From Vombatus ursinus (Eukaryota; Chordata; Mammalia; Diprotodontia; Vombatidae), in contig NW_020944351.1 in NCBI RefSeq assembly GCF_900497805.2, forward strand, positions 2,922,239-2,986,238: DNA of 64,000 nt, written 5' to 3'. Under the pieces are notes generated by a model. That model did not search any database. It was not told the origin of the DNA and worked only from the letters and a program-made list of their open reading frames with translations. Positions 10,531 to 20,711 of the stretch are shown here, in pieces (the stretch's first letter is position 1; every line of letters begins with the position of its first letter). A program made the position numbers and the translations under genes.

Positions 10531-11106
10531 TTCCTAGACATCCTGGAAATCTCCCCATTTTGTATCTCCACAACTAGACTAGCTGAACTAGTTCTTAAAA
10601 GGCAGTGACTGTGTCTTATTTAGCTCTCTGCCCCCAGGGGAGTCAGTAAAATATTGGGGCTGCCTTTCATTTCTTAAAGCCTTGGTATCATCAGCATAGG
10701 CTTTTCTGGTGGATGGCAACCAGACTAGTGCAGGAGAACTGCTGTCTTTGATGTCCCTGGGCAAGGCAAGAAGGAGACAACTCCCAGTAAAGTTCTTTAC
10801 TGGAATAAGGGAAGAAATTGCCTCTAAGTTTCACTCCCTTCCCAGCTGGGAATCCCAGCAGACTGTGAGAGTGGCAACAGCAGCCAGTTGGAGATTAACC
10901 ATGTGTTATATATGTGAGCCAGAGGCATTAGGCGTGATGTTGCTGTTTGTGTTCCTCAAGTGCCTGTTAGTGTTTTGTTCCTTTTGAGTTCCCATAGTTG
11001 CATTCAGCAGTGATATTTAGAGTCGAGCTAGCCCAGGGTAGTTTTGAAGCAATAAAGTATGGCCATGTGACCTATTTACTGGTACTAACAATTTTTCTGG
11101 AAAAAC
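10531..11106. other. No gene seen; unique DNA
   Basis: Open frames occur at 10709-10987, but there is no domain, no clear splice setting and no repeat that I recognise. Confidence 0.4.
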
Positions 11107-11560
11107 AGAATCTCAGATTTGGAAGGGGCTGTGGAGCCAACTTCTGCTTAACAGAAACATCCCTGACAAGAGGCCAGGAAGCCTCTGCTTGAAGACATCA
11201 AGGGAGAGAAAATGCGTGACCTCTAATGGCAGCCCACTCCACTTTGGGATAGCTCTACTTGGGAGGGAGTTTTTCCTGCCGTTTGTCTCTCTGCCGTGCC
11301 CACCTATTGCTCCTGGTTCTACTCTCTTAGACAAAACTGAGAAGTCCAGCCTCTCCTCTAAAGAACAATTTTTCAACTACTGAAAGACAGTTATCATGTC
11401 TCCCCTGTTTTTTTTCTCTGGTTTGATGCCCCAGTTCCTTCTGCAGATCCTCACATGGCCTAATCTTGGGGCTCTTCACCATCCTGGATTGCTCTCTCCA
11501 GATTCCCTCTTCACCTTTTCAGTGTCCTGGTTCTGATTGGTCCCAAGGAGCAGAATTAAG
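11107..11560 (-). mobile_element. L3/CR1-like LINE 3' region
   Basis: Antisense words in order: cagaatctcagatttggaag, gaagcctctgcttgaagac, gcagcccactccactttggg, ttgctcctggttctactctc, gttatcatgtctcccc. This is the CR1-clade 3' UTR and the end of its pol frame. Confidence 0.75.
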
Positions 11561-11561
11561 C

Positions 11562-11793
11562 ACCAACAGATAGAAGTTGAAGGGAGGAGCATTTAGGTTA
11601 GATATAAGGGAAACTTCCCAGCAATCAGATCCATCCATAAGTGGTAGGGCTGACTTTATCAGAGACTTTTAGATAAAGGCTTGCTGATGTCTTGTTGTGG
11701 GATGGCATCAAGGGGAATTTGTGTTCAGGGACAATGTAGAGTAGATGGCTTTGGGTGTCCCTTCTGCCTTGGAGATTGTGTGATTCTCTGATT
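11562..11793 (+). mobile_element. L3/CR1-like LINE 3' end, opposite orientation
   Basis: Sense words: cagatagaagttgaaggg, ttagatataagggaaact, agtggtagggctgac, then agatggctttgggtgtccc and gattgtgtgattctctg at the 3' end. It abuts the antisense copy at 11107-11560. Confidence 0.7.
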
Positions 11794-12162
11794 TAAGGTA
11801 AATTTCATTGAAGGATCTAAAACCCAAGCCATGATAGAATTAACCTCTACTCCCTACTCCCCAACGTGCCAGTGACCTTTCTGCAGCTCCTTGGGTTCCC
11901 AGAGCCCTTCACCCTCAGTTTAGATCACCTCGGGAAAATCAGTCCCCATCTGAAGCAAATTGTGATTGTCCTTTCTGAGCCCGTCTGTTCAGAATTCTTA
12001 ATGTCTTTCCAATAGGCTACGTTTGGAGATGTATTATCTTGCATTTTGAGGAGGGGCTCTAGCTGTTGAGGAAAGAACATAGGATTTGTGTTTAGGAGTC
12101 CTGAGTTCTAATTCTTTCTAGTTCTTTCATTTTATGGGATCATAAATTATGAGATCAAAGGA
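11794..12162. other. No gene seen; unique DNA with a SINE scrap
   Basis: A short SINE-head scrap (agaacataggatttgtgttt..gagttctaattc) lies near 12070-12118. Nothing else is recognised. Confidence 0.4.
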
Positions 12163-12258
12163 TTATTCAATCAGGCATTTAGTAAACACCTGCTATGGGC
12201 CAGGTACCGTGTCAGACACTGGGAAAACAGAGACAACAAGTAGAACAATCCTTACAAT
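12163..12258 (-). mobile_element. L2-like LINE 3' end fragment
   Basis: Plus-strand words: aggcatttagtaaacacctg, ctatgggccaggtaccg, gacactgggaaaacagagac. Confidence 0.65.
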
Positions 12259-12261
12259 GAT

Positions 12262-12445
12262 CCCCCCAAATTTGAAGCTGAAGGGAACTTTAGAGGTCAT
12301 TGAGTCCAATCGCCTTATTTTATAGATGAGGAAACTGAGGTTCAGAATTAAGCGATTTGTCTTGGGTCACATGGCTAGTGACTTCTAAGTTGAATTCAGA
12401 CCCAGGTCTTCTTGACTCCATTATGTATAGTCCAGCGCTATCTCT
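12262..12445 (-). repeat. MIR/THER-like SINE
   Basis: Antisense: gggaactttagaggtcattg, tatagatgaggaaactgagg, gggtcacatggctagtgac, cagacccaggtcttcttgac. Confidence 0.75.
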
Positions 12446-12605
12446 CCTTTCCATTAGGCTCCATTTACTACCTTTGTGACCATAATTAGGTCACTTCCCA
12501 TTTCTGAGCCTTGATTTTCTTCTCTGTAAGATGAGAGTAATCCTTTTACTCCCTACCTTATATGGTTGTTGTGAGGACAGTGCTTTGGGAACTTTAAATC
12601 AAGAT
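12446..12605 (+). repeat. MIR-like SINE
   Basis: Sense: tttactacctttgtgacc, aattaggtcacttccc, ttctctgtaagatgagagta, atatggttgttgtgaggac, tttgggaactttaaa. Confidence 0.65.
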
Positions 12606-12917
12606 AGAAATGGATGCTAATGGTGGTGCCGCTGCTGCTCGAATTTGCATGCACTTTGGAGACTTGCAGTTTTTCTTGTGTGGAACCCAGAATCCAATCT
12701 GAGCGCACGGACGAGGAAATCTAGAAGATGCATGAGCTGCACACCTGGCAGCCTAACTCATTTGCCATCTCTTCCAGCCAAAGCCTCAGTTATAGCAGCA
12801 AGTTACAGTTCTGGGTGGAAGAGCAGTTTTTTCATGCCTAATCACCCCAGGACTAGGAGAGTAAGAGAGCACTTGGGTATCCCCCAGATAGTTGGACCTG
12901 CTGCTTGGGAGCCCTAA
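12606..12917. other. No gene seen; unique DNA
   Basis: One open frame (12645-12917) has no recognisable domain or splice context. Confidence 0.4.
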
Positions 12918-12980
12918 GATTAGCCCCTTCCTGCCCAGGATGCTGTGTGCTTGGCTAATAACAAAAGATCTGAATCAATG
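12918..12980. repeat. Local duplication, copy 1
   Basis: tagccccttcctgcccagg, tgcttggctaataacaaaag and atctgaatcaatga recur, slightly changed, at 13286-13349. Confidence 0.8.
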
Positions 12981-13151
12981 AGGGAGGGAGGAAGGAAGGA
13001 GAGAGGAGGGGGCGATGGAGGGGGTAAGGTGTTCTCAACCATAACAGAGGCATTTTTCAGTGATCATAGAATGACAGAGCTTACTGAAAGGTCGTGGATC
13101 TCCCAAATCCTTTCCTTTCCAATTTTTTCCTTTTATAAATCATAGGCTTTA

Positions 13152-13257
13152 TGGAGGCGACATGGCAGATTAGAGTGTTGGGCTTAGAGTAGGTTCCCAT
13201 ATCCTCTCTGACACTTAGTGGTTGTGTGATCCTGAGCAAGTCATTTCATCTGTGTCC
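13152..13257 (+). repeat. MIR/THER-like SINE fragment
   Basis: gcgacatggcagattagagt, tctctgacacttagtgg and tgtgtgatcctgagcaagtc are in SINE order. It ends before the 3' tail. Confidence 0.6.
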
Positions 13258-13285
13258 CCCAGGCAGCCACCCCCTCGGGCCCCAG

Positions 13286-13349
13286 GGTTATCCCCTTCCT
13301 GCCCAAGATGCTGTTTGCTTGGATAATAACAAAAGATCAGAATCAGTAA
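13286..13349. repeat. Local duplication, copy 2
   Basis: The second copy of the 12918-12980 segment (tatccccttcctgcccaag, tgcttggataataacaaaag, atcagaatcagtaa) is in the same orientation, 368 bp downstream. Confidence 0.8.
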
Positions 13350-13386
13350 TCTATGCTTACAAAATCACAGATCCTTCAAGGAAGTC

Positions 13387-13555
13387 ATAGGATTTGGAGG
13401 TGGAGGGGACCTTAAAGTGGTCTAACTCCCTCATGATACAGAAGAGGAAACTGAGGACCCTTAGAGAAGGAATTTGCCCAAAGTCACTCAGATAAGTAAA
13501 TGAAACCAAAGAACTCCAATTCAGTGCTCTTGTCTTTCTATCATATTGCTTTCAT
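13387..13555 (-). repeat. MIR/THER-like SINE
   Basis: Antisense: gaggggaccttaaagtggtc, cagaagaggaaactgagg, aatttgcccaaagtcac, attcagtgctcttgtc. Confidence 0.65.
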
Positions 13556-13655
13556 GTGATATCTTGCTAGGTCTTGAACTCATTTTATGTACAACCTATG
13601 TAGAAACTAACTTCATAGGGTAGAGGCTCAATATAGACTCTAAGGTTCCTGATAC

Positions 13656-13998
13656 CTTCAATCAATCAACAAGCCTTCCCTATGTGCCAGCGTTGTGCTA
13701 GAAACCTGGAATACAAAGACAGAATTAAAATAGTTCCTTCTCTAAGAGAACTTTCATTCTATTGGGGAAGACCATGTACACACATAAGTATATTACAAAT
13801 AAATCTGAAGAATTTGGGAGGGGGGCACTAGCAGCTAGAGGGATTGGGGAAGGTTTCATGTAGAAGATGAAATCTGAACGGAGCTTTGAAGGATACAAGG
13901 GATTTTCAAGAGGCAGAAGAGAGGAGTGAGTGCATTCCAGGCATAGGGAATGGCCAGTGCTGAGATATGGAGATGGAGTGTCATTTGTGGACATGCTA
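13656..13998 (-). mobile_element. L2-like LINE 3' end
   Basis: Plus-strand order: aatcaatcaacaagccttcc, ctatgtgccagcgttgtgct, ggaatacaaagacag, attgggaaggtttcat-like, gcattccaggcataggg, gatatggagatggagtgt. Confidence 0.75.
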
Positions 13999-14604
13999 CA
14001 AACATTTTTTAAAAGTACCAATTGTGAGATTCCCAGTCACAGGACATGGGATTTCTCTCATGAATAATTTTGTAAAGAAAGATTAAGCATAGAAGTAAGG
14101 GAATTTGCAGTTGATTTTTACTTTTCCACAGTAATAGTGAAGGTAGGTAATCTTTCATGTCAGACATTGATGTGTTGATTATAATGCCCACTTGAATCAG
14201 AAACTTTTTGGCCAATCGAATTATTTGTCTTGGTGAAAAGGGGGTTGTGTGTGGGAGGATAGAAATAGGAAGGTTTACATTTGTAGAAACTTGCCTGGTC
14301 CAAGCCATTGTGTCAATTCACTGGCCGACCCCTATGGAGAAGCATGGCTCCCGGGTTTGGAGACCTCCAAGGAAAGACCAACTGCTCTGCTGTACTTGGA
14401 CATTCAAGTCACCTGGTTCATATTCATCCTGTTGCTCTAAGCATCTGTTAACAGATGGGAGAGCTTTCTATAAAGAGAAGTATCACTGTACTCCCTTTCT
14501 TGGGTACCACCTGTTATGTTCCAACCCAAATCAGACTCTTCTGGGTCAAACAGGACAGAGGCAATGCTTGTATTGTTTGGGGAGGTGGCAGGACATAGGT
14601 TAGC
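13999..14604. other. No gene seen; unique DNA
   Basis: Overlapping open frames at 14208-14603 carry no domain I recognise and no convincing splice signals. Confidence 0.4.
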
Positions 14605-15275
14605 AGGTAACGTTCACACTCCTTCAGCCTGGCATTCAGCCCTCTCTATCATCTGGGGCCACCTGACCTTTATAGCAGGGGTTCTTAACCTGAGGTCCAT
14701 GAACTTTTTTTTTTAACTATTTTGATAATTTGTATTTCAGTATGTTTGATTCCCTTTGAAATTCTATATATTTTATTTTTGTATTTAAAGACATTTTGAG
14801 AAGGGCTCTATGAGCTTCATCAGACTGCCAAAGGGGCCCATAACACAAAAAAGGTTAAGAACCCTTGGTTTATGACCTTTTCTTATATTCATTCTGTGCC
14901 AAATGGGGCCATTCACCACCCTTTGTTCTCCCATCTGGGGGCCTTTGCTCACCCTTTTCCTGGAATGCCCTTTCTTACCATTTCCCCTCATGCATCTTTT
15001 CAAGCTTAACTCAAATGTTACTGCCTCCACAAAGACTTTCTGAAATTTTTCCTCTCTTCATCTAGTAATGACCTTCTCCTTCAGACCTGAGAGAGCACTT
15101 AATTTGCACCTCTTTAATGCACTACTCATGTAATGTATTGCAGCATTCCGTGTTGGTGTCTTCTCCCTATTGGGCTGTGAGCTTTTGGGTGGCAGGACCC
15201 ATGCCTTTTTGAATATTTGGTCTCTTCCCTAACACAAAGTGCAGTGCTCTGCTCCCAGCAGATGCTTTTTAAAAA
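14605..15275 (+). mobile_element. L2-like LINE 3' region split by a hAT MITE
   Basis: The left part (14605-14676) ends ctctatcatctggggccacc. The right part (14868-15275) continues ttcattctgtgccaaatgg, cctttgctcacccttttcc, tcaagcttaactcaaatgtt, acctctttaatgcactactc and a degraded 3' end. Removing 14677-14867 joins them. Confidence 0.7.
14677..14867 (+). mobile_element. hAT-like MITE, second family
   Basis: The ends are inverted: caggggttcttaacc and ggttaagaacccttg. Flanks ctttatag and gtttatga are a weak 8-bp TSD (five central bases agree). A related copy in the other orientation lies at 44311-44458. Confidence 0.75.
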
Positions 15276-15307
15276 TGGTGCGTTATATTTATTATGTGGG
15301 GGAAAGC

Positions 15308-15535
15308 ACTCTGGCCTTGGAGGTAGCAGACTTAGGTTCTATTTTTGATTCTTACCGCTTGCTGGCTGGATAGCCTTGGACAGGTGGCGCCACAGCCCAA
15401 AGCCTCAGATTCCTCATCTGTAATTTGGGGAATAATACTCAATGCTTGTTTCATCTCCCATCATTTTGGGTGAGGATATCATAAGATAAGGAGTGTGAAA
15501 ATGCTTCTGAAAAATATAAAAGGCTATGGGAATGA
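15308..15535 (+). repeat. MIR-like SINE
   Basis: Sense: agcactctggccttggagg, ttgctggctggatagcctt, gattcctcatctgtaattt, ggggaataatactcaatgc, then gaaaatgcttctgaaaaata. Confidence 0.7.
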
Positions 15536-15784
15536 ATGCCCGTTAGAATTCTTTTCTGTTTCTGGACAGCTGTCATTTTAGCTGACATGTTTGCAGATGA
15601 GGGCCATGTTAGAAGCATCTGAAGTCTGAGAACTGAGGCCAGAAGCTGAATGCATCATTGGTCAGGGTCTACATCCTGGGGAGCGTGTGCATGTTCCTGG
15701 CTGGAACTCCCTTGGGAGGACGCTGGTGTATCAGGCAGCTTTGTCTCAGAAGCACATCCTCACAGTTCAGGACCCATTGGGTGT
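15536..15784. other. No gene seen; unique DNA
   Basis: No repeat or exon is recognised. Confidence 0.4.
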
Positions 15785-15905
15785 CATAGAATCCTAGCAT
15801 TTTAGATCTGGAAGAAACTCTCATTCTATATAGGAGGAAATTGCAGAATGGAGCAAAGAAGTAACTTGTCTAAGGGTACATTGTGAGCTAGTGCTTAATT
15901 GGCCC
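15785..15905 (-). repeat. MIR/THER-like SINE fragment
   Basis: Antisense: catagaatcctagcatttta, gatctggaagaaactctc, aggaggaaattgcag, gtaacttgtctaagg. Confidence 0.6.
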
Positions 15906-15999
15906 TGGCCCTAGATACACAAATGGCCATTTGTCCAAATGGACAAAAAATGTACAAAAAGCCATCATTCTCTATTTTTTTTTAGTCAAGTTGGTGTGA

Positions 16000-16180
16000 A
16001 TCCCATTTCTCTCCTTTCCAATAATTGGGGCTTTATGTTCCTACTTTGGTGGAGCTGTTATCTTATCAATATGAGCATTCTCTCCACTGGTGCTGCTCAC
16101 TACACGTTAATTTCTTCTTAGCCTGTGCCACTCTTGTCCATGTTTTCTGGTAAATTCTCCATACGGTTCCTACCTTGCAT
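16000..16180. repeat. Unclassified dispersed repeat, copy 1
   Basis: It shares gagcattctctccactggt, a run of ca/ct-rich words and ttttctggtaaattctcca with 50500-50680 and, in part, 40500-40630. I cannot name the family. Confidence 0.45.
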
Positions 16181-16329
16181 TTTGGAGGTGTGACCTCATC
16201 TATCCAGACTGTGCTATGCAGTTGGCCAGATAACTCATCAGTCCATGTACTTTGGTATCAGTATTATCACTGAGTGCTATAGAAAGGAGTATGAATTAAC
16301 TCTATGAGACAGTTGGACACAATAAAAGA

Positions 16330-16470
16330 GTTTGAGGGTTGACAAGTAACATGACCAGAAAGGTTATTCTGATATCAGTAAAAAGGATGGATTGGAGCAT
16401 GTAGAGAGCAGAAGCAGAAAAACCTATTGTAATAATGCAGCCAGGTGGTAATGGAGGATAATATTGATAA
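16330..16470 (-). mobile_element. L2-like LINE internal fragment
   Basis: Plus-strand words gttgacaagtaacatgacc, aggttattctgatatc, aaaggatggattggagc and attgtaataatgcagccagg fit the antisense L2 region just 5' of its 3' end. Confidence 0.55.
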
Positions 16471-16640
16471 TGCAAAGTAATGATAGCTCCCATTTCTCTA
16501 ATGCATTTAGGTTTCTACAGTGCTTTCTTTATAACCCTGGTAAACAGGTGATGCGAGTCTTCTTACCTCCATTTTAAAGCTGAGAAAAATGAGGCATAGA
16601 GAAAGGAAGTTATTTATTCATGTAGCCAAGATTGATTATA
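16471..16640 (-). repeat. MIR-like SINE fragment
   Basis: Antisense: tgatagctcccatttctct, tacagtgctttctttataac, cattttaaagctgagaaaaa, gaggcatagagaaaggaag. Confidence 0.6.
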
Positions 16641-16671
16641 GAAGACCTTAAATATTAGGCTAAGAATGTAA

Positions 16672-16785
16672 GATCCTGGAGGGCAGGATCTTTTTTTCCC
16701 CTTTGTGTCCCTAGATCATAGCCTGATGCCTGGCACATAGACGCTGACTGATGAATGCTTGTTAAGTTGAAATGAATTTACAAAT
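16672..16785 (+). mobile_element. L2-like LINE 3' end
   Basis: Sense 3' end: gatcctggagggcaggatc, tgatgcctggcacatagac, gatgaatgcttgttaagttg. Confidence 0.7.
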
Positions 16786-16806
16786 TCATTTGTTTGTCTT
16801 CTAGGT

Positions 16807-17009
16807 CAGGGGTGGGGAACCCGTGGCCTCGAGGCCACATGTGGCCCTCTAGGTCCTCAAGTGCAGCCCTTTGACTGACTCCAAACTTCACAGAACAGAT
16901 CCCCTTAATAAAAGTATATGTTCTGTAAAACTTGGACTCAGTCAAAAGGCCGTACTCGAGGACCTAGAAGGCCACAGGTGGCTTTGAGGTTGCAGATTCC
17001 CTACCTCTG
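16807..17009. mobile_element. hAT-like MITE, full length, exact 8-bp TSD
   Basis: The 203-bp element runs from caggggtggggaacccgtgg to gcagattccctacctctg; the two halves are imperfect inverted copies (ctctaggtcctcaagtgc against gaggacctagaaggcc). Flanks are identical: ttctaggt at 16799-16806 and 17010-17017. An 8-bp TSD and cagggg-type ends are hallmarks of hAT. It has no transposase gene, so it would have moved with help from an autonomous relative. Confidence 0.92.
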
Positions 17010-17089
17010 TTCTAGGTTACGGGGTAGATATTGAAGATTCTTGCGTGGGGATATATCTTGGTCATATCTGTACCTTAGTGCGGTTATTT

Positions 17090-18405
17090 TGTTAGAAGCT
17101 CCCCAAAACCCCTCCAAATACCTGTAAAATGGCTCTAAACAAATTCTAAAGCAGCAGAACCCACAAAAAGACAGAGTGAAACAAATTTCCAGCCCAAGAC
17201 AACCTGAATGGTTGATCGGAAAGGTATATCACACCAGGCTGGGAGACGAGTGCGGTTCGGCATGGGCACGCAGGCTGCAGCGAACCTGGAGCAGGCCTCA
17301 GAAGACTGAATCGCAGGAAGCTGTGGAGGTTTCCAGACTTTTCAACCCACAAATGCCAAAGACAACTTAGAAGGTCAGTGGAAAAAGTCTGTGACTGCAA
17401 TGAGAGAAGGAGCTAGGTCTCAGCCACAAGTCCTGAGCGTGGCCTCTGGGGCAGGGGCTTCCTCCTGAGCTCCCAGCCTACAGACTGAGGGGGAATCAAG
17501 TAGCTGATCAGAGCGGGATTGCAGGGATCTCTCTGCCACTGCTGAGGCAGGAATCTCTTGCTCTGCCCATACTTGGATCTGGGTCACAGTTCTGAGGGGC
17601 GGTCCTGGGGCAAGGAGGAGTGCTGGCCTGGTAGAGCTTGTTGTGGCAGTGGAGAAGAAACACCCCGCCCCTTATCATACCATTTTGGAAGAACTGAGAA
17701 TTTACAGGTCCCTAGAAGTACCTCTGAAAACAGTAGTACAAACCCCTGAAGCTTGGGACAGTGCATTCTCCTCATTGGAAGCAGACTCTTAACTTAACAA
17801 AGAGTTTAAAACTCAAGTAATTGACTGGGATCATGAGTAAGCAGCGCAAAAAGAGTCAGACTTTATTATCTTACTTTGGTGACAAAGAATATCAAAACAT
17901 ATAACCAGAAGAAGACAACCAAGCCAAAGCTCCTACATCCAAAGCCTCCAAGAAAAATACGAATCAGTCCCAGGCCTTGGAAGAGCTCAAAAGGGATTTT
18001 GAGAAGCAAGTAAGAGAAGTAGAGAAAAAACTGGGAAGAGAAATGAAAGTGATGCAAGAAAATCATGAAAAACAAGTCAATAGCTTGCTAAAGGAGACCC
18101 AAAAAAATACTGAAGAAAATAACACCTTAAAAAATAGCCTAACCCAAATGGCTAAAGAGGTCCAAAAAGCCAACAAAATTGGCCAAATGGGAAAGGAAGT
18201 CCAAAAGATTACTGAAGAAAATACTTCCTTAAAAATGAGAATAGAGCAATTGGAAGCTAGTGACTTTATGAGAAATGAAGACACTGTAAAACAAATCCAA
18301 AAGAATGAAAAAATAGAAGAGAATGTGAAATATCTCATTGGAAAAACAACTGACCTGGAAAATAGATCTTGGAGAGAGAATTTAAAAATTATTGGACTAT
18401 CTGAG
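17090..18405 (+). mobile_element. L1 LINE 5' end (5' UTR plus start of ORF1)
   Basis: A GC-richer leader (about 17090-17832) precedes an ATG at 17833 opening ORF1. The sequence leaves L1 near 18405, inside ORF1. No ORF2 or 3' end follows; an antisense L2 begins instead. Keeping the 5' end while losing the 3' end is the reverse of the usual L1 truncation. The exact 5' boundary is uncertain. Confidence 0.7.
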
Positions 18406-18426
18406 ATTATTTTGTTAACTGTGTGA
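17833..18426 (+). pseudogene. L1 ORF1 N-terminal remnant
   Basis: The frame opens MSKQRKKSQTLLSYFGDKEY, is broken by one TAA after QNI (about codon 24), then reads on to 18426. Residues ELKRDFEKQVREVEKKLG through NNTLKNSLTQMAKEVQ and TSLKMRIEQLEAS form the heptad coiled coil through which L1 ORF1p trimerises. It ends at SWRENLKIIGLSE, the expected start of the RRM domain; the RRM and C-terminal domain are missing. The last few codons come from the joined sequence. Confidence 0.8.
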
Positions 18427-18429
18427 ATG

Positions 18430-19420
18430 GCTTGGAGAAAGGGCAGACTGAGAGCAGGCAGCCAGTTAGGAGCAATTAGAGCAGTCCAAATGAGAAGTGA
18501 TAAGAGCTTGCATTAGAGTGGTGACTGTGTGAGTGGAGAGAAGGATAAGGAGGTGAGAGAGGTTTTGTGGAGGTTGAATGTTTAGGACTTCTCAGCTGAA
18601 TGTGAGGGTTATGGTGGTGGGAGGACATTCAATGATGACTGAGATCATAAATCTATGTTATTATAAGGATATTAGCGCCTTCAGTAGAAATTGGGAATCT
18701 TGAAGGAAGGCACGTTGGTGGAGGAAGATGAATTCTGTTGTGACCATTGTAAATTTGAGATGCCTGTGGAACCTTCAGGTGTAGATGTGCATTAGACAGA
18801 GGATGACATGGAATTAAAGTTCAGGAAAAAGACTAGATAGCTATAGATAGAGATATAAAATTTATATGGGAATCATCTACATAGACATGATAATTGAACC
18901 CATTGGAGGTGTTGATATCACCAAAAGACAAAAGAAAAGGACTCAGGACAGAGATTTGAGGAATACATAAATCTAGGGCGCTTGAGATGGATAGTGATCC
19001 AGCAAAGAACTCTTAGAAGTAGATTAGACAGGGAGAAGGAAAACCAGGGGAAAGCAATGTCATGGAAGCCAAGGAAAGACAGTACCCTAGTGTATGAAGC
19101 TACAGAGAGATCAAGAATGGGGAGAACTGAGATAAGACTAGTGGATGTAGAGGTTAAGAGATTATTGGTAGCCTTGAAAAGAACATTTTCAGTGCATTGG
19201 TTGGAAAGCGAACTTGCAGGTCTGTTCAGAATTTTAAGAATGGCTAGGAAGTGGAAGGCAGCAAGTACCAATGATTCAAGAGTTTGGCATTGAGAGAGAA
19301 GGAAGGTATGAGCTAAAGGATTGATACTGATCCAGCAAAGTAGACTACAGAAGAGTGGCCAGATGGAAGGAGTGCCAGGAGAGAGTAGTGTCAAGGAAGC
19401 CATGGGAAAAGGTTACCCAG
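18430..19420 (-). mobile_element. L2-like LINE reverse-transcriptase region
   Basis: On the minus strand it encodes pieces of a CR1-clade RT. Around 18855-18900 reads NGFNYHVYVDDSHI, the catalytic YADD box in YVDD form. Around 18720-18765 reads LKFTMVTTEFI, the family LKLN.SKTE motif. Plus-strand words gactgagagcaggcagcc, gggaatcatctacatagac and tgataattgaacccattgg place it. It is frame-broken and lacks the 3' end. Confidence 0.75.
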
Positions 19421-19449
19421 GAAGGAAGGGTTAGTCAATAGCCATGGAA

Positions 19450-19725
19450 AGTGTGCTGGGTTTGGAAACTAAAGAGCATTCCTCAAATTCTTACCCTGCT
19501 CCCTCCTACCTATGTTGGCTTGAACAACTTGCTTTACTTCCCTGGGCCTCCATTTCCTCCTGAAAAATGATGGGTTGAACTTGATGGCCTCTGGGGATCT
19601 CCTGAAAGTTCTAGATCTAGGGTCCTAGAATCTTGCCTGGGCCTCATTTTTTTTACCCATAAAATGAGGGAGTGGGATGAGGTGACTTATGAGGTCCCTT
19701 CCAATGCTTGAGTCTGTGATTCTTT
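19450..19725 (+). repeat. Two tandem MIR/THER-like SINE 3' parts
   Basis: The first (19450-19634) has ctgggcctccatttcctcc, ttgaacttgatggcctctg and agttctagatctagggtcc. The second (19635-19725) has tgcctgggcctcatttt, acccataaaatgagggag, gaggtcccttccaatgc and gtctgtgattctttg. Confidence 0.7.
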
Positions 19726-20635
19726 GAAAGCTTCAGAGAAGTCAAAGACTTCCTTTATGGGAGGGACTCTCTCCCCTCCTTCACCAGTACCCTCCCAAGC
19801 CTGTAGGGTTTGTTGAGCACCCAGCACTCCGAGTGTTTTTGATGAGAATAACGGGATGAATGATACAAGGCTCATTTGGCGAGATGCTTCAGTAGCTGCG
19901 TGGCATTGGCTCCTGGCCACGTGTAGAGTACAAATGATCTTTTTGAATGGATGAGGCACTACGGAGTGATTGTTAATCAATGAAAGGTCCTTAATTCTCT
20001 AACCACTGATTGATTAAAATCAATATCATTATGCACCACTGCTAATTTGGTTTGCTCACGTGAGACCCAGACTGGCTCCCTAGACAAATCTGCTACTCTG
20101 GGTTGGTAGTTCACCAGGGAGCCTTCAAGTCTCATAAAATGAATAACAAAACCCAATCCAAGGGGAATGAGCTGTCACAGCAACGTCCTTTCTTGTCCAG
20201 AGTCTCAGATTTGAGTCCTACATACTAGCTCATGAAAATCTCATACCTACAGAACTGATTTGCAATGAATGGAAGCATTAGTTTCTTTCTCTCCCTCTCC
20301 CTGCCTCATTCTCCCTTTTCTTCTTTCCCCTCCCCCCCTTTCTTCTCCCAAAGAAACAATAGTCATTAAGCTTGGCCCTGACAAAGAAATGAGGAAATGT
20401 ATGTATGTGCTCTCCTTGGAGAGGCAAGAGGGACTATGAGTGTGAAAAATTGGATACACTGTCCAGTGTGATTGCTGGGTTGATTATTTTTGCCTGTTTT
20501 TTCCTCGTTAAAAGGGAAAGCTTACTGGATGGGTGATGGGGATGTCTAGAAATGATTCTGATGCATCAGTAAACAGATCATTTTTAAAAAATTAAAACCA
20601 GAAACAATTGTCAATAACTGTCATGGAAAAATTCA
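19726..20635. other. Unique DNA; possible conserved noncoding stretch
   Basis: No repeat or exon is recognised. About 19940-20060 is AT-rich with several homeobox-type words (gattgttaatcaatg, gattgattaaaatcaat, gctaattt). Low-complexity ct-rich sequence lies at 20278-20350. Confidence 0.4.
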
Positions 20636-20711
20636 ATTTAATTCAATAAACATTTATTAAGTGGCTTCTTTGTTTAAGGCTTTTGAGATACAAAGACCCA
20701 GAGGAAATACT

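Noticed and set aside
17977-18426. A 149-residue coiled-coil frame as a host gene
   Set aside because: Its start, heptads and ending match L1 ORF1p, and an L1-like leader precedes it.
18918-19403. 161-residue antisense frame
   Set aside because: It lies in antisense L2 pol but in the wrong frame for the YVDD motif; it is a shadow.
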